Numbered from the stretch's first letter, positions 47,101 to 58,210 are shown. The stretch is DNA of 64,000 nucleotides from Monocercomonoides exilis (GCA_001643675.2 LSRY02000068.1:124001-188000); one strand, 5' to 3'. A program made the numbers and translations. The notes: generated from the sequence alone by a model not told the origin.

Positions 47101-50100
47101 ACAGAGTGATGATTGGGATTCTGATTGTGGTGACAGTTGTGATGCTGTCGATTGGCTTCACACTGGCGATGGTGTTGGGGAAGAACACACAGCACTCACT
47201 CAACAACATCAACGACATCGGCTTCTTGGCATTCTACGCGAACTCTCTTTCGATAGCAGCACATGACTACTACGAATACATCCTGAATCCTCTGATAGAC
47301 AACAGCACAGCCTACATCCAGACACTCGACCAGGTCAAGCAGCACATGAAGGTCGCATCATCGTCCATCAACTACTATCTGAAGATGGCATACGATGAAA
47401 CTCCTCTGCAATTTGATATGTGGTCGAAGAACATGTTTGTCGAGTTCTATCCGATTGAGCACGACAATTCGAGACACATCCACGTCTTCCAGAGGCGGAT
47501 GGGGCTGCTTGATATGCTGGGGAGGATGGCAGACTGTGGGCACACGGTGCATGATTCAGAGATTGTGTCGATGAGCGATGTGCATGAGGAGATTACGCTG
47601 CTCATGCTGAATGCGCCAGTCGCTGCGACTGAGGCGATTAAGCATATGCTGCTGGCAGTTGTGCAGGACGGGACGAAAGGGAACATTGCAGTGTTTATTG
47701 TAGCGATTGTGTTGTGCACGTTGGATGTTGTGGTGTGTGTGGTGATTGTGATTGTCGCCATCATCAACATCGCCCGGAAGGTGCGCCGGCTGAGAGAGGA
47801 GAACATGTTCCAGCTGTGCAGCCTGCCACATGAAAGAGCGATGAAGTTGCTGGATGTGATGGAAGATGCGAAGCAGAAGGAAGATGGGATGGCTGAGGAA
47901 GTGGAGAAGGAAGTGCTGCAACAGGAGAAAGAGGAGATGGAGAAGATCTTAGACACCATCAAGAAGAAGAAGCAGAAAGAAGAGCAGGAACAAGAGGAAG
48001 CACAGAAGAACAGCAAGCAAGACACAGCACCTGAGCAGAACAAAGAAGACTCCTCAGACAGAGCGAAGCCTGAGGATGACGCCAAGCCGATGCTATTCTC
48101 AGCCCATTCAACTGTTTACACAGCCACCTCGAACAACTCACCTGATTCTTTGCACACGTCTCACTCATCAAGCTCGGGGATTGCATCCACCACAGCCTCT
48201 GCTTCAGGCATCGGCAGCGGCAACTCCACAAACACGGGTGCTTTGTCACCAGCCTCATTGCCACAGTCATCTTCCTCGCCAAACATCTTCGGATCGCTCA
48301 AGTCAGTCATCATGTCTCCACTCAACGTGCCTACCCCGCCAGCCCCAGCTGCATCTGCCTCGTCTGTTCAGAACGGGCAGACAAGCTCCATCTCACTCAA
48401 TCTCAACGACATCTCTGAAATCACCAGTGCTCGTTATCCTCCTCCTGTGGCATCGATCCCTCCTCCCTCATACTCTCCTTCAACACACCCAGTCATCCTT
48501 CCTCCGCGTCTGGCCTCGTTTTCGTCGGGAAGTGTGGTGATCTCCACGCCTGGCACGTCTGTCTCAGACAACCTGATATCTTTGCAGTCGATGACGATTG
48601 TGATGGCAGACGGAACTGTTCAGCCGCTGCTGATTTCTCCTTCCGAAGTGGAAAACTTTGCGATGATGAATGCACAACAGAGGCAGCTGGTCATCCAGCA
48701 GCAACAGCTCTCATTGGGTATCCAACACGAACAGCAGGCAGCGCAGTTCCAGCAGCTGCCACCTGCACAACAACAGGCCATTCAACTGCAGCTGACTCAG
48801 CAGATGCAGATGGACCAGATGCAGCTGAACCAGCTCGCTCGGCTGCATTCCATTCTTCTCATGCAACAGCAGACACAACAACAAAATCAACAACAGAATC
48901 AACAACAGAATCAACAGGGCCAACAACAACAGACGCAACAGAATGAGCAGCAGAATCAACAGCAACAACAGCAGGGACAAAACTCTAATCTGCCCTTTCA
49001 ATCGTCGTTTTCGTCAGTCCATCCGTCTTCCTTTGCAACCAGTCTGATGTGGGGCCAGCAGCAGAACATTCCCTCTGCCAGTGGAGGCGCCTTTTGGGGA
49101 GCTCTGCAGGACGAGAAGCCAAACTATGATATCGAAGTGATGCTGCCGGAGTCACTCACAATGCAGCCAACGGAGATGGTTCCTGCGTCTGACGGGAAAG
49201 GCAAAAAAGAGCAGAGCGCGGCAGATGCAGAAGAGGAGATGAACAAGAAGAAGAGAGAAGAAGAGGAAAGGATGGAGGATCTGATTGTGCTGCGGGGGAA
49301 GTGCGAGCACATGAACAACTTCATCCCGTCGCACTTTATGTTCTGTGCTACTTTGGGTGTGACACTTGCAGCCATCGCCACACTTGTGGTGGTTGTGAAC
49401 TTTATGATTCTGACGACATCTCTCAGAGGATACTCAGACCTCGCCCTGTTTGCCACCATCCGCTCTTCTTTGTTCCTGCAGATCGGCTTCTTGAGCCAGA
49501 TGCTCGTCTATTTGGATGCTCCTGAGCTGACCTTGAGCGCTTCAGCCAGTTCGAATGAGCTTTCTTTCAATGATTCTTCATTGCTGCCATCTTCATTTCA
49601 AATGAGCCTCAATGATTCAAGTGATATTCATTCTCTTCCTCTCACTTCAGATAATTCTACAACACTTCAACAAAACATTTCATTGGCTGTATCTGACACT
49701 TCCTTCTCTTCCTCTCTTTCTCCTTCCACTTCTTCAGATGCCCATTTTTCATTTCATCATTCTATGCACTCGCCAAATGAACGCACCAAAGACAATTCAT
49801 TCGATTCCAATCCCACTTCATCATCTCACTCCACAATCAATCCTAATCTCAATTCATTCTCCAACCACGACGATGCCACTGTGAGCAATGCTGTTGTCAT
49901 CGACTATGCCACCAACCCTGTCTGGAGGGACCTTCGGCACTTCAGCCGGAACGAGACAGTGATTGCCTCAATCCTCTCAGATTCGCTCTCTTATTTGGTG
50001 TCTGTCTCGACTGCGGTGATGTTCGGGTCTGTTTCGCAGAGCGGGGTGAAGGTGGAGACGAAGGATCTGCCGCTGGACAAGCTGAATGTGCGGAGGACGA

Positions 50101-51368
50101 AGGGAAACTGGAGCGACATGGACGACTTCACTGGGCAGCCGAAGAGCTGCTTCATGCGCAATGCTGCTGAATGCACAGAGGACAGGCTGTTTGGAATGTC
50201 TGGTGATTTTGTGGGATTTGACAACCTGCTCAGCACAATACAAACACACGCACTGAAGCTGGCGAGGAACGACCAGCCATCAGGTGTGTCGAGTGCTTTA
50301 AATGGAATGAATGCAAATATGGCTGAAATATCTCATCCTCCTCAAAAGGAAACAAAGAATAAAAAACATAAACTTTTCCCAAACACAAATTGGTTAAAGA
50401 AGAAGAAAATGGTCTGCACAACAAATTCCAGACGCTGTCCACAAAACAATGCAGTTACTAGTTCAGTTAGAGCATCTTCATTGGTATCTGATCCAATTTA
50501 CAAGATCCCTTTACCGCATTCATCGAACAAATTACCTTTGAACACTTCGTATTCGGCTGAATCTTTTCATTCTGTTTCTGAAATATCATCTGCTTTTGCA
50601 CCATCCTCTTTGTCAGCATTCTCTCCCTCTGCAAATATTATCCAAAGTGCTAAAACTACCTCAAAATCAAACAACATCATACGTTCTTCAACAGCTCCAT
50701 CTGAATCGAGTACTTCACATTCTGAACAGAAGCACACAGAATCCAATGCAGTTGCACGAACACTCTCTCCTCTTTCATCTGACTATGGAGCCCTCTATTC
50801 GCTTCTCCTGTTGGATGGCCACGATGGACTGATCACGTTTCAGGAGATGCTCTTTAACCATCTGCAGGAGCAGGTGAACAGGCACGTGCGCATCACAGTT
50901 GTTCTGTTTACAGTCGGCATTTCTGTGGCCGTGCTGTCTGCGCTGCTGTTTCTGATGCCATTGGGATCGAGCCTGTCAGATGAGGACACAGTGAGCATGC
51001 TGATTGAGCAGCTGTACAAGAGACAGAAGGGAGATAAAAGGAGCAGGGTGAATGGAGGAGAGGAGGATGGGGCGATTGATGACGATGACGACGAAGACAA
51101 TGAAGAGAAGGCGCTGTTGAATGGCACACGCAGCACAGCCAAGCTGGATGCATCGAAAGGAGGGCGAAGTCAGAAGCGGCTGATTGAATTGGTGAAGAAG
51201 CAGCAGGAGGAGAAGGCAGAAGAGGAAGAAGGAGATGATGAAGAGAATGAGGATGATGCGAGTGTAGAAGCAGGAGCAGATAGAGCATCAAATAGAGGCA
51301 GCAATTCAACAAAGAATTCTCTCAAAAAGATGAACAGTGTGGCAAATACGAAGAGTGGAGGAGGCTGA
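44106..51368 (+). CDS. TmcB-like giant polytopic membrane protein
   Basis: A single 2420-residue ORF. The first ~310 residues carry about eight transmembrane helices (for example IIYSFILVLGVFFQNIIW, FAFVFSLL-type segments and GFVGFFLLTLICLF). A cytosolic region follows with an all-helical block (about 470-690; HVQAIRHNDDCVAFVDDLY, ALELIKRSGMLFPFL, HLDSSLVMRLFGNLL). Further TM segments sit near residues 1000-1025, 1195-1225, 1740-1765 and 2260-2285. This is the layout of TmcB/TmcC-like proteins, which are expanded in metamonads and other protists and of unproven function, with signalling or mechanosensing proposed. Long Ser-, Gln-, Glu- and Asp-rich linkers separate the helical parts, including a poly-Gln block at about bp 48690-48980. 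The ATG at 44106 is the only good start. Family assignment is by architecture. Confidence 0.7.
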   Translation: MRDTNFIFEWFTIIYSFILVLGVFFQNIIWPVSEPDQLNEIASYVTIWGVIKGSPWHTYISFSVAFLAVVFMYSVSIVLAYYTSHKKPMNASIRSSLRYCVLTLGQVVYVQVLTVLTSPLMCKSDNTLYNFPDIQCFGGYHSIAFVFSLLGALGFVFHSLSLSGFAFSAVMKHKGSFALSSGTFPFLLHLLISILAIISSSLPDKHLLQAILGFVGFFLLTLICLFKQPFYTTVGNCTFSVYCAVCASVGLFAMIAALNSDPTTPTSSLELASPYSSTISTGGSRAGFWVGFFVTSIGSGVLAGWSARKIARSRWAIDENMDIPIVGKKKKHHIYPNGAGNNEVFGAVELSKKRSGLFETRNSYGSGSHHNTSPNHNNESYRQSIASSHSHTPTLGPGLNTSPESHSHAHTQSPNIPSLTSTPASLLFGTPIPSPSPSPSSSPMPFTMHSPSSLSSSTPQHEPRYLKKFSSPSDIEPATRFLHVQAIRHNDDCVAFVDDLYTFYERQFPTDPSLPLRHALFCRSFTHNNTKALELIKRSGMLFPFLMDKWLIFSQSGEVQQLLTDEGNGQALLLEGEEGFQHTLEQAKLEYDKAMASIIHMWRQLTKASSPSMVDVEKIHIYAVMGVRHAQRCQQILVKTLVNHLDSSLVMRLFGNLLQNVFRDTEAAQLLFEEADIVEENAAAIAAARSAEERRGNESDEEILRREIEMEKERKRWMKEREREKRKKAMNEGGTGHSLTKEEEEEEERKWLAKKRLSRSKGTRSTLRLMALGPKTKRKSEEDGNKSGEGTKRSRASGNMSRKQSQLYSRRDSEALSAQNSMFDMSSITKRSLGATSRRNSTDLMGTKNAKEVAGLIGFTFSEDEDEDTSNNNSLNNSTRMPGSGATPNTNRVLTGNKAGSPEKEKLAPIQRMSSFGSYMGLSLMLPSQKDPFREEETDRWFGGDGIDDESDYADEDDGGNKDKNGANEKEKKTRRQKSAEMLLRSVKSLRNVKKPTFYRVMIGILIVVTVVMLSIGFTLAMVLGKNTQHSLNNINDIGFLAFYANSLSIAAHDYYEYILNPLIDNSTAYIQTLDQVKQHMKVASSSINYYLKMAYDETPLQFDMWSKNMFVEFYPIEHDNSRHIHVFQRRMGLLDMLGRMADCGHTVHDSEIVSMSDVHEEITLLMLNAPVAATEAIKHMLLAVVQDGTKGNIAVFIVAIVLCTLDVVVCVVIVIVAIINIARKVRRLREENMFQLCSLPHERAMKLLDVMEDAKQKEDGMAEEVEKEVLQQEKEEMEKILDTIKKKKQKEEQEQEEAQKNSKQDTAPEQNKEDSSDRAKPEDDAKPMLFSAHSTVYTATSNNSPDSLHTSHSSSSGIASTTASASGIGSGNSTNTGALSPASLPQSSSSPNIFGSLKSVIMSPLNVPTPPAPAASASSVQNGQTSSISLNLNDISEITSARYPPPVASIPPPSYSPSTHPVILPPRLASFSSGSVVISTPGTSVSDNLISLQSMTIVMADGTVQPLLISPSEVENFAMMNAQQRQLVIQQQQLSLGIQHEQQAAQFQQLPPAQQQAIQLQLTQQMQMDQMQLNQLARLHSILLMQQQTQQQNQQQNQQQNQQGQQQQTQQNEQQNQQQQQQGQNSNLPFQSSFSSVHPSSFATSLMWGQQQNIPSASGGAFWGALQDEKPNYDIEVMLPESLTMQPTEMVPASDGKGKKEQSAADAEEEMNKKKREEEERMEDLIVLRGKCEHMNNFIPSHFMFCATLGVTLAAIATLVVVVNFMILTTSLRGYSDLALFATIRSSLFLQIGFLSQMLVYLDAPELTLSASASSNELSFNDSSLLPSSFQMSLNDSSDIHSLPLTSDNSTTLQQNISLAVSDTSFSSSLSPSTSSDAHFSFHHSMHSPNERTKDNSFDSNPTSSSHSTINPNLNSFSNHDDATVSNAVVIDYATNPVWRDLRHFSRNETVIASILSDSLSYLVSVSTAVMFGSVSQSGVKVETKDLPLDKLNVRRTKGNWSDMDDFTGQPKSCFMRNAAECTEDRLFGMSGDFVGFDNLLSTIQTHALKLARNDQPSGVSSALNGMNANMAEISHPPQKETKNKKHKLFPNTNWLKKKKMVCTTNSRRCPQNNAVTSSVRASSLVSDPIYKIPLPHSSNKLPLNTSYSAESFHSVSEISSAFAPSSLSAFSPSANIIQSAKTTSKSNNIIRSSTAPSESSTSHSEQKHTESNAVARTLSPLSSDYGALYSLLLLDGHDGLITFQEMLFNHLQEQVNRHVRITVVLFTVGISVAVLSALLFLMPLGSSLSDEDTVSMLIEQLYKRQKGDKRSRVNGGEEDGAIDDDDDEDNEEKALLNGTRSTAKLDASKGGRSQKRLIELVKKQQEEKAEEEEGDDEENEDDASVEAGADRASNRGSNSTKNSLKKMNSVANTKSGGG

Positions 51369-52886
51369 GCATCTGATATAGTCATTGTTGTTATATGGTA
51401 TTTTTGAGTAAGTGCTTGAGAAATGGCAGCATTCGAGTATTCATCAACAGATTGTTATTAAGATATGACATATGCATTTGGCAAAACCACATCTTCATTT
51501 TTTTTCCTATTTCAATTCAACTTTCTCGCATATTCTTATTTTAGCAAATTGTGATGATCAACTTTTTCCTTTTTTAATTTTCTGTTTAAATTGTTAAGTT
51601 CTGTGTTTTGTCTATCTTTGTTTGTGTTTGGCCGAAAGATTAGTTCTTTAGTTAAAGTGTCTTGTCAGAAGGGAATAGAAGAATTGCTGTTTTCAGTTTT
51701 CATGTTATAAAACTCTCGCACTCAATTTTTCAATAAAGAATTTTTTTTAAGTGTCTTTTTTGTGTTGTTATTGTTCCTATGATTACGTTATAATTCAGTT
51801 TGACTGGGTATTCCACGCCTCTTGGACAGACTGCTGCATATTTGTCTGTCTTTTATAACATACTCCTGTTTTTCCCTTTTTATAAGCTTGTTTAATAAAC
51901 CGTCTGCTGAAGTGTTTTTTTATTTTTTAACATGAATTTCGAAGAATAATATTTGCGCTTTTGATTTTGTTGTCTGCTGACTTTATTTGTTATGCATCAA
52001 CCACAACAAGCATCGCATCATTTCATCTTTACGTTATTCTATTTTTTTTACTGAATTAGCCACAAGTCTTTATTATTTTTTGTGGTTTTGTTGAATTTCA
52101 TTTTATTTATTCATTCATAAATTCTGCATTGTTCAGTGGATTCTGTTCAATACTCGAATTGTTTTTTGCTCTTTCTCTGCACCTTTTTTTGTTTGTAATT
52201 TTCCATCAAGCACAAACTCAGCAAAATTGAATCAAAAACTGCTTTTTGACCGGTTTATTCAAATTTTTGAGCGCTTTTGTGTTCTGATGGAATTCAAGTC
52301 TTTCTTCGGCATATTTGGTTTCTATTTATTATTCATTGCTTGTTTAAGTATATTTTTCCGTGAATCTTTGGAACTGCTTTTGCAGCACAAAGTGTTAGCT
52401 CCTCTAATATTTGATTTTTTTTCCATTAATAACATATTCATTCAACTTATAGCACTGTGTGTTTTTTTAATTATTCTGGTGATGACAATTTAAACGATTT
52501 TTATGAAAAACTGTTAGTTGAAATAATTTCGTAAATCCAAAAAAAGAAAAGAATAAGTATCTTTTCTCTTTTGAAATGGAAAAACAGCACATCCGACATT
52601 TTTCAAGTTTTCATTGGAATGAACAATTCATTTAAAAACATGATTAACATTATGAAATGTTGCATTGTTTCAATTCAAAAGCTGAATTCATAACAGACCA
52701 AATAAGAGAAGTGTTTGTCAAAGGAAAAAATAACAGGTTATAATCCAATTAAGGAATATCATGAGATTTGTTATTCTCTTATAAAATCTGCATTATTCAA
52801 CTAGTTTTGAACATCATTGCAATTTCATTGGTGGAGGGATGAATGGAGAATTGCAAGATTGCATCATTTAATGAGCCTCCCTCCAT
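51369..52886. other. Convergent intergenic region with one small ORF
   Basis: About 1.5 kb of AT-rich DNA between the TmcB-like gene (+) and CCDC47 (-). Apart from the small ORF at 52287-52493, I see nothing. Confidence 0.45.
52287..52493 (+). CDS. Possible small two-TM protein
   Basis: An ATG-started frame of 68 residues with two hydrophobic segments (about 8-23 and 50-68) around a short amphipathic link, GIFGFYLLFIACLSIFF and FIQLIALCVFLIILVM. Small ER membrane proteins have this layout, but T-rich DNA also produces such ORFs by chance, and I see no conserved motif. Confidence 0.25.
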   Translation: MEFKSFFGIFGFYLLFIACLSIFFRESLELLLQHKVLAPLIFDFFSINNIFIQLIALCVFLIILVMTI

Positions 52887-54483
52887 TCAAGACTTTCCCG
52901 ATCTGTTGCGAATGACATTAAGCTTTTTCTGTTGTAATTCAGCTTTTGATAGTTTTGATTCCTTTTTTCTTTGTTCACTTGCAGAAAGCTCAGATGGTTT
53001 CTCTTCTCTTCTTTTTCTTTCCTCCATCTTTTTTCGTTCCTGCTTCTCTTTTTCCTTTTCTGCTTCCTTTTTCAGTTCTGCTTGCGAGATTAGTCTGTTG
53101 GATCTAATACGGGCTGTTACGTCTCGTGGAAGCGGTATTTCTGCTATGTTGTCAGCAAGGATAATAAAAGAAGAAACAACTTGTTTCAGATCAGGTACTT
53201 GCTTTCTATAATCTGTACTGCTGTCATTGTCTTTATCAACGAATGTTTTTTGATGCTGCTTCTTCAATCCCTGCGAGGTAGTTTGTGAAGTGGATTGCTG
53301 CTTTTGTTTGGAGGATGCTCCGCGATTGTGAAATGATTCACCTGAAGTATAACTTGAGCTTGAGTCTTCTTCTTCAGATTGTTCATCTTCATCGAAGTCT
53401 TCATCAACAGGTACAGATAACACAGCAGATGGGAGATGTAATGCAAGCTCCATGTTAAGTCTATCTGGATATCCACAAGGCGCAAGATGAGTCTTTGCAT
53501 GAGCATCGGAACTGACTGCTGCAGAAGAAGAAGAAGACGATGATGATTGAAGAGTTTCATTTGACTTACCTGCATTTGTTTCCTTTTCTTTGCTTTCATT
53601 AATTATTTCGTATGATCGATCGTGATATGGGTCATCAGTGCACATAAAGCGGATGATATGAAATCCCGTTTCGACTATTTGAGATAATCCCCTTTTCAAA
53701 ATCTCTTCCATTAGCAGTGGATGCTCTGGAGCAGCTACAAGTTGTGGCTGGAAAGGCTTTGGAAGAAATAGAAAGCGCTCCGTTGTTGATTGTACAGATC
53801 CTCGGTTAAATGCGTCATTGACAGAAGGAGGAGAAGGAGTAAATTCTTTAATTTCACGACGTGTTGAACGAAGATTTAATTCGTCTTTCCTGTGTGAAAT
53901 AAGAAAAATAAATGGGGTAACGTTGTCATCAAATTGCGTCGATATAATCTGCAAATAATAGGGAGAAAATGTTTCAAAATAATAATCCGATAGTTTTCAA
54001 ACAATTTTATCTTTTTCAGAGTTAAAAAATGAAAACAAGAGGCCAACAAGATCTTGACGAGGAAGAAGCTGAAGACAGATGTCAAATGTTTGGATATTTT
54101 TCCTACCAGAAGCAAATATATGAAAGCAATTGTGAGATTCCTAGATAATGTAAAAAATTCTCAATTTAATTTTTCGAAATTTTGAAAAAAGACACCTTAA
54201 AAACTTCAATATCTTCATTGTCTCCAATTAATGAGAAATTCTTTTTCAGAATTGCCTCTAGCTGAAGATAAATGTTTCTTGCTATTTTTTCATTTTTTCT
54301 TTTTCCAAAGATGAAGAATCCTCCAAGGACTGTTAAAATAAATAAAAATCCAAGTTCCATCCAGTAATGTTCTTGGCTCGGAAGATGAAGCATAGAAATT
54401 GAATGTTTGGAGTCAGTTCTTTTCGGAGAATTTCTTGATTGAGTGGCTAGAGCTAAATAAACTACAATAAAAAATTTCAACAT
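52887..54483 (-). CDS. CCDC47: CCDC47-like ER membrane protein (DUF1682)
   Basis: Exons 54483-54196, 54140-54003 and 53948-52887 join in phase 0 (introns 55 and 54 bp), giving 495 residues, close to human CCDC47 at 483. CCDC47 is part of the PAT complex at the Sec61 translocon, which helps insert multi-spanning membrane proteins. Visible features: a signal peptide, one TM helix with LGFLFILTVLGGFFIFGKRK (about 43-62), NFSLIGD, the ASGR motif in FHIFASGRKN, LLPRQDLVGLLFSF, a TPFIFLISHRKDEL segment and a C-terminal Lys/Glu-rich helix like the family's basic tail. The middle (about 230-330) has an inserted Ser/Asp/Glu-rich loop. Confidence 0.85.
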
Positions 54484-55264
54484 TTATCATAATATTTATT
54501 TTGGGTGAGATATAATTGTTTTATTCGTTCATCAACATGAATTGAATATAATCACTTATAAAAACCATTTCATAATGGAAATTATTTTGTTTCATTCAAG
54601 AATTGACCTGATTCATTTTTTTTTTTTTTTGAATTCACAATTTAAAGACATCGTGATAAACATTTCAAAATCACTTTTATTCATTATTGAGATAGGCAAA
54701 TTCTAATATCTTTTTGTTATGTGTTCCTTGAAAAAAAAAATTATCGTTTCAATTTCTTGTTATTTTTCCTTCCTTATATATGATGAAAGAATTGAGGAGA
54801 AATAAGGACAAGCCTTTTTTATCCCAAATAAATTTTTAAAAAAATTAAAAAATTTGAATAAAATAAAAATGAAAATGAAAATGAAAACAAAAATAAAAAT
54901 AAAGGAAAGAGAGAGAAAGAGAGAAAGAGAGAGAGAGAGAGAGAGATCCTTTCGTTGAAATTATAAAACGCATATTTGACTCATTTTATTAATTATGTTT
55001 TTTAATAAAATGCATTTTCTAAATATTCCATGAAAATGTTGATAATTTTATATTAATATAACTTTTGTTTATATTTTTCTTTTATTTTCTTCAACATTCT
55101 TTTCAATTCTATTCTATGCTTTTTCTTTCTCTCTTTCTTTTATTTATTAATTTTTTTTTAATTTTTCTCTTTTTCTTTCTTTTTCATTCTTTTTTGTCAA
55201 AAAATTTGTAAAAAAACCTCAACAAAACAAAAGAAAATTCATGAAGTTGGGTGATTATTTTTAT
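54484..55264. other. AT-rich intergenic with GA microsatellite
   Basis: Contains the CCDC47 promoter side and a GA/GAAA-rich simple repeat at about 54903-54946. No gene is seen. Confidence 0.5.
54903..54946 (+). repeat. GA/GAAA simple repeat
   Basis: A run of GAGAGAAAGAGA-type sequence ending in about nine GA dinucleotides. Confidence 0.8.
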
Positions 55265-55333
55265 TAGGCCTTTGCGACAAGGAAAAATAAAGCGAGGCAT
55301 GTCGGTCGAAAGACAAAATCAATGTAGAGAAGT

Positions 55334-55334
<1 letters not shown>

Positions 55335-55398
<64 letters not shown>
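55335..55398 (+). repeat. Poly-T tract, 64 bp
   Basis: An uninterrupted T run inside the left end of the 3.78-kb element. Confidence 0.9.
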
Positions 55399-55404
<6 letters not shown>

Positions 55405-55997
55405 TAATTATAAATTATAAAGAATTTATAATTTCTGATATTATCTGCTTGTTTCTGAATTTTTTTCTAACTTGAAAATTAAATTAAAATTTATTTTCAC
55501 ATGAAGGAATAAATGAATTTAACTAGTTTAGAAAATTCTTTTTTTTAAACTTCAATTATGAAATAAGAAAGCCAAAACAAGAATTATTGAAAACAAAACT
55601 AATTTTTTTAACTTCAGAAGATGAAATGAAAACACGAAAATGTTTCAATCAAACTAAAAACAAACAAAAAAATTGAAACATAAATTTATTTCATAAATCC
55701 AAGAAAATATTCAGTTCAAGTTCAGACAATCGAAATAATATGAAATTGCAAATTTTGAAGCTATATTGTTTGAATTTGTTTTCATCTGCCTGTTCCATTA
55801 TTTGTTAATATTTTAGTGATCTTAATATATCACTGTCAATGGACTGCATCCAGTTTCTTTTAATATAATTGAAAAAGCTCATTACAAATACAAATGAAAG
55901 TTGATGAGCAAAAGCAAAAATTGATTAAAAAAGCATTTCTTTAACATAAGGAAAAAGAAGAAGATGGAGTGAGTGAGGAAGGCTCATTGTTTTGTGT

Positions 55998-58210
55998 TTA
56001 AATAGCAGAATTTGATAAAAGCGAAGCCTGAGAAGATGGTGAAATGAACACAGGACATTGAGGAGAAGGATACGAAGTTGTATTTGATGTTGAGAAATGA
56101 GGTGCAGATGCTGGATATGTGGAAATTGATCTCATGGGCTGGTTATTTTGTGATTTTGCTGTTAGTCGTGTGCAGTCAGTAATGGAATCTTGAATTGGAA
56201 CATCGTGTGTTGTGGAAGGAGCTGTTAGCTGATGAAGAGTTGACTGAAAATCAAAAAGAGACTGAAGCAAAGCTGGAGTTTCAGAAAATTCGCTATTTGA
56301 AGAAGCCTTTTCGAACTTACTGAGCTTTCTTAATTTTTCTCCTCATTTCATACCAGTTCTTTTTCTCTTTCTCTCCCCCTTTCTCTCTTTTTCTTCCTTC
56401 TCGCTTCTTCTCCTTTTGCATATCGTCCTCTGTTCTCTACTGCACATCTCCCAACACACGAAAGTTCTGCATGCACACAAACTTGTATCCCACATCTATC
56501 CTTTTTATCTTTATCATCAACTCAGCTGTTATCGCCAGAACTTCCAGTCGCTTCTCATTCAGCAGCTTCCGCCTCTTTCTTCAGCTTGTCGCGAATCTCT
56601 GCAAACTTCTTCTCGTCGTGCAGCCTTTACGCTTCTTCTTCTTTCTGTTCATATTGGATTCGGCTCTGTTCAACCTCCTCCTCCTTCCGCTGCTGCTTTT
56701 CTTGATCTGCCATTTTCTTTCGCTCACCTTTCAAAATTTTCTCAATCTTTTTTTTTCTTTCTCTTCTCATTTCAGGTCCAATCTTCTCTGCACATGTCGC
56801 TCTTCAATCTCCTGATGCTTCTGATTTGCTGCAATTGTTGCTTCCCTCTGCTTCTTCTTCTGTTTCTCTTGCCGCATCTGGATCTTCCTTCCTCCCTCTC
56901 CCATCCGAACTCCTTCGTTCGCTCGCCCTGCTGCACTCTTCCACGGTCTGTCGTTTTTTGTGTCTAATTTGTCTTTCGAGTCATCTGCTCCTTCTTCTTT
57001 TGCTTCTGTCTTGCCTTTTTTTCTTCTTTGTTTCGTATTCTCCAATCAATCTTGTAAACAACGTGTCATCTCTTGCATTTCCCTCCGGAAAATTATTCCT
57101 CATTCTCTCCAAATTCCTCTTGTTCCTTTTAAAGTGCTAGTTCATCATGATTCCCCAGACCTCCGCAAAAGACTCCTTCACTCTGTCTCTCATGTCCTCG
57201 CCCAGCGTCTCTCAATCCATCGCTCGCAGATACCGCACCCTCTCCATCATCTATTGCAACCCGTCGCACCTCTGCTTTTGGTTGATGTGCTGCCAGTTCC
57301 AGCTCTCTCGCTTCCTCCTCTCGCCTTTCAGCACATTCTGGATTGCCCACTTCCACAGGTCCCACAGCCGCTTCCGCACAACTTTCTGCCCTATGGCAAT
57401 CGTGTCCAGCATCCAAAGATGCGCCGAATCGACGTTAACTGACTCAGCTGAAGGTGAAATTGAAGGTGATTGCAAAGAGATGGGTTTACCGTGTGATGAA
57501 AAAGATGCAGCAACATTTGAAAAAGTTGTGTCGGAAGATGAAGAAGGAAAAGGCGAAGATGAAGAAGCAGATGAATCAGGTGATGGAGATATACTGTTGT
57601 TTTGAGGTGAAGTCATCTTAGGAGGAGTTTGATTATTTTGAAGTGTTGCGTAAGTATTTGCAATTAGTTGTTGTTGCTGCTGTATGTTATTTTACTGTGG
57701 ATGCAGCTGAGAATCAGAAATATAAGAATTTAATTCTGTCATTTGTGAGTTTGCTTTGCTTAATGGCAAAGTCTTTCAATGAGCCGTTAATGGAATGAAA
57801 ATAGGTTGGTTCACAATTTGTTGTGCATATTGCGAATGCGACATTGATGACATTGATGGAGAAAGCGTTTGCATGGAAGAAATTGCAGAAGGATGTGATG
57901 GAAGGTATATTATAGGAGAAGTACTGTGAAGAGGTAACTTCATGACAAGGTTGGGATTGCTGCTAAAATTGTTGATGGAATTGTTGATGATGATTAAGCA
58001 AATGCACGTTTTGAAGGAAGTTTTTAATCAGAAGGAGCACTTTTTGTTGCTGTACCTGCGATAAAGACCTGAAACTGGGGCAGAACAAGGTGATGTTTTG
58101 AAATGGGATGGGAGGTGATGGAGGAGAGAGAAGAATGAGTAGGAGGAGGAGAAGTTTCAAATCCTTCCTCTTCATGTTATTTTTTGTTTGATTCTTTTTG
58201 TTCTTCATCA
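55998..58210 (-). pseudogene. Decayed Gln/Ser-rich host-like gene inside the element
   Basis: Read on the minus strand, long stretches look like coding sequence but carry in-frame stops. One frame runs from a Ser/Pro/Gln-rich region (about 57980) through TGA at 57776 and TAA at 57692. It continues through AHLWMLDTIAIGQKVVRKRL and LWKWAIQNVLKGERRKRESW to TAG at 57251 and TGA at 57212, then TAG at 57137, and goes on past it with MRNNFPEGNARDD. Further on, Glu/Lys/Arg helices (about 56560-57045) are broken by more stops and a frameshift. A Ser/Thr/Gln-rich end lies at 56270-55998. All three stop codons occur, which argues for decay rather than recoding. The Trp-rich helix and Gln/Ser-rich flanks suggest a nuclear regulatory protein, but I cannot name the family. 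Confidence 0.55.

Noticed and set aside
48711-49001. Leu-rich minus-strand ORF
   Set aside because: The complement of the poly-Gln block of the TmcB-like gene.
56416-56967. Plus-strand ORFs of up to 183 residues in the 3.78-kb element
   Set aside because: Composition (Leu, Ser, Phe, Cys) is the complement of Lys/Glu/Arg-rich sequence on the minus strand, which reads as the better protein.
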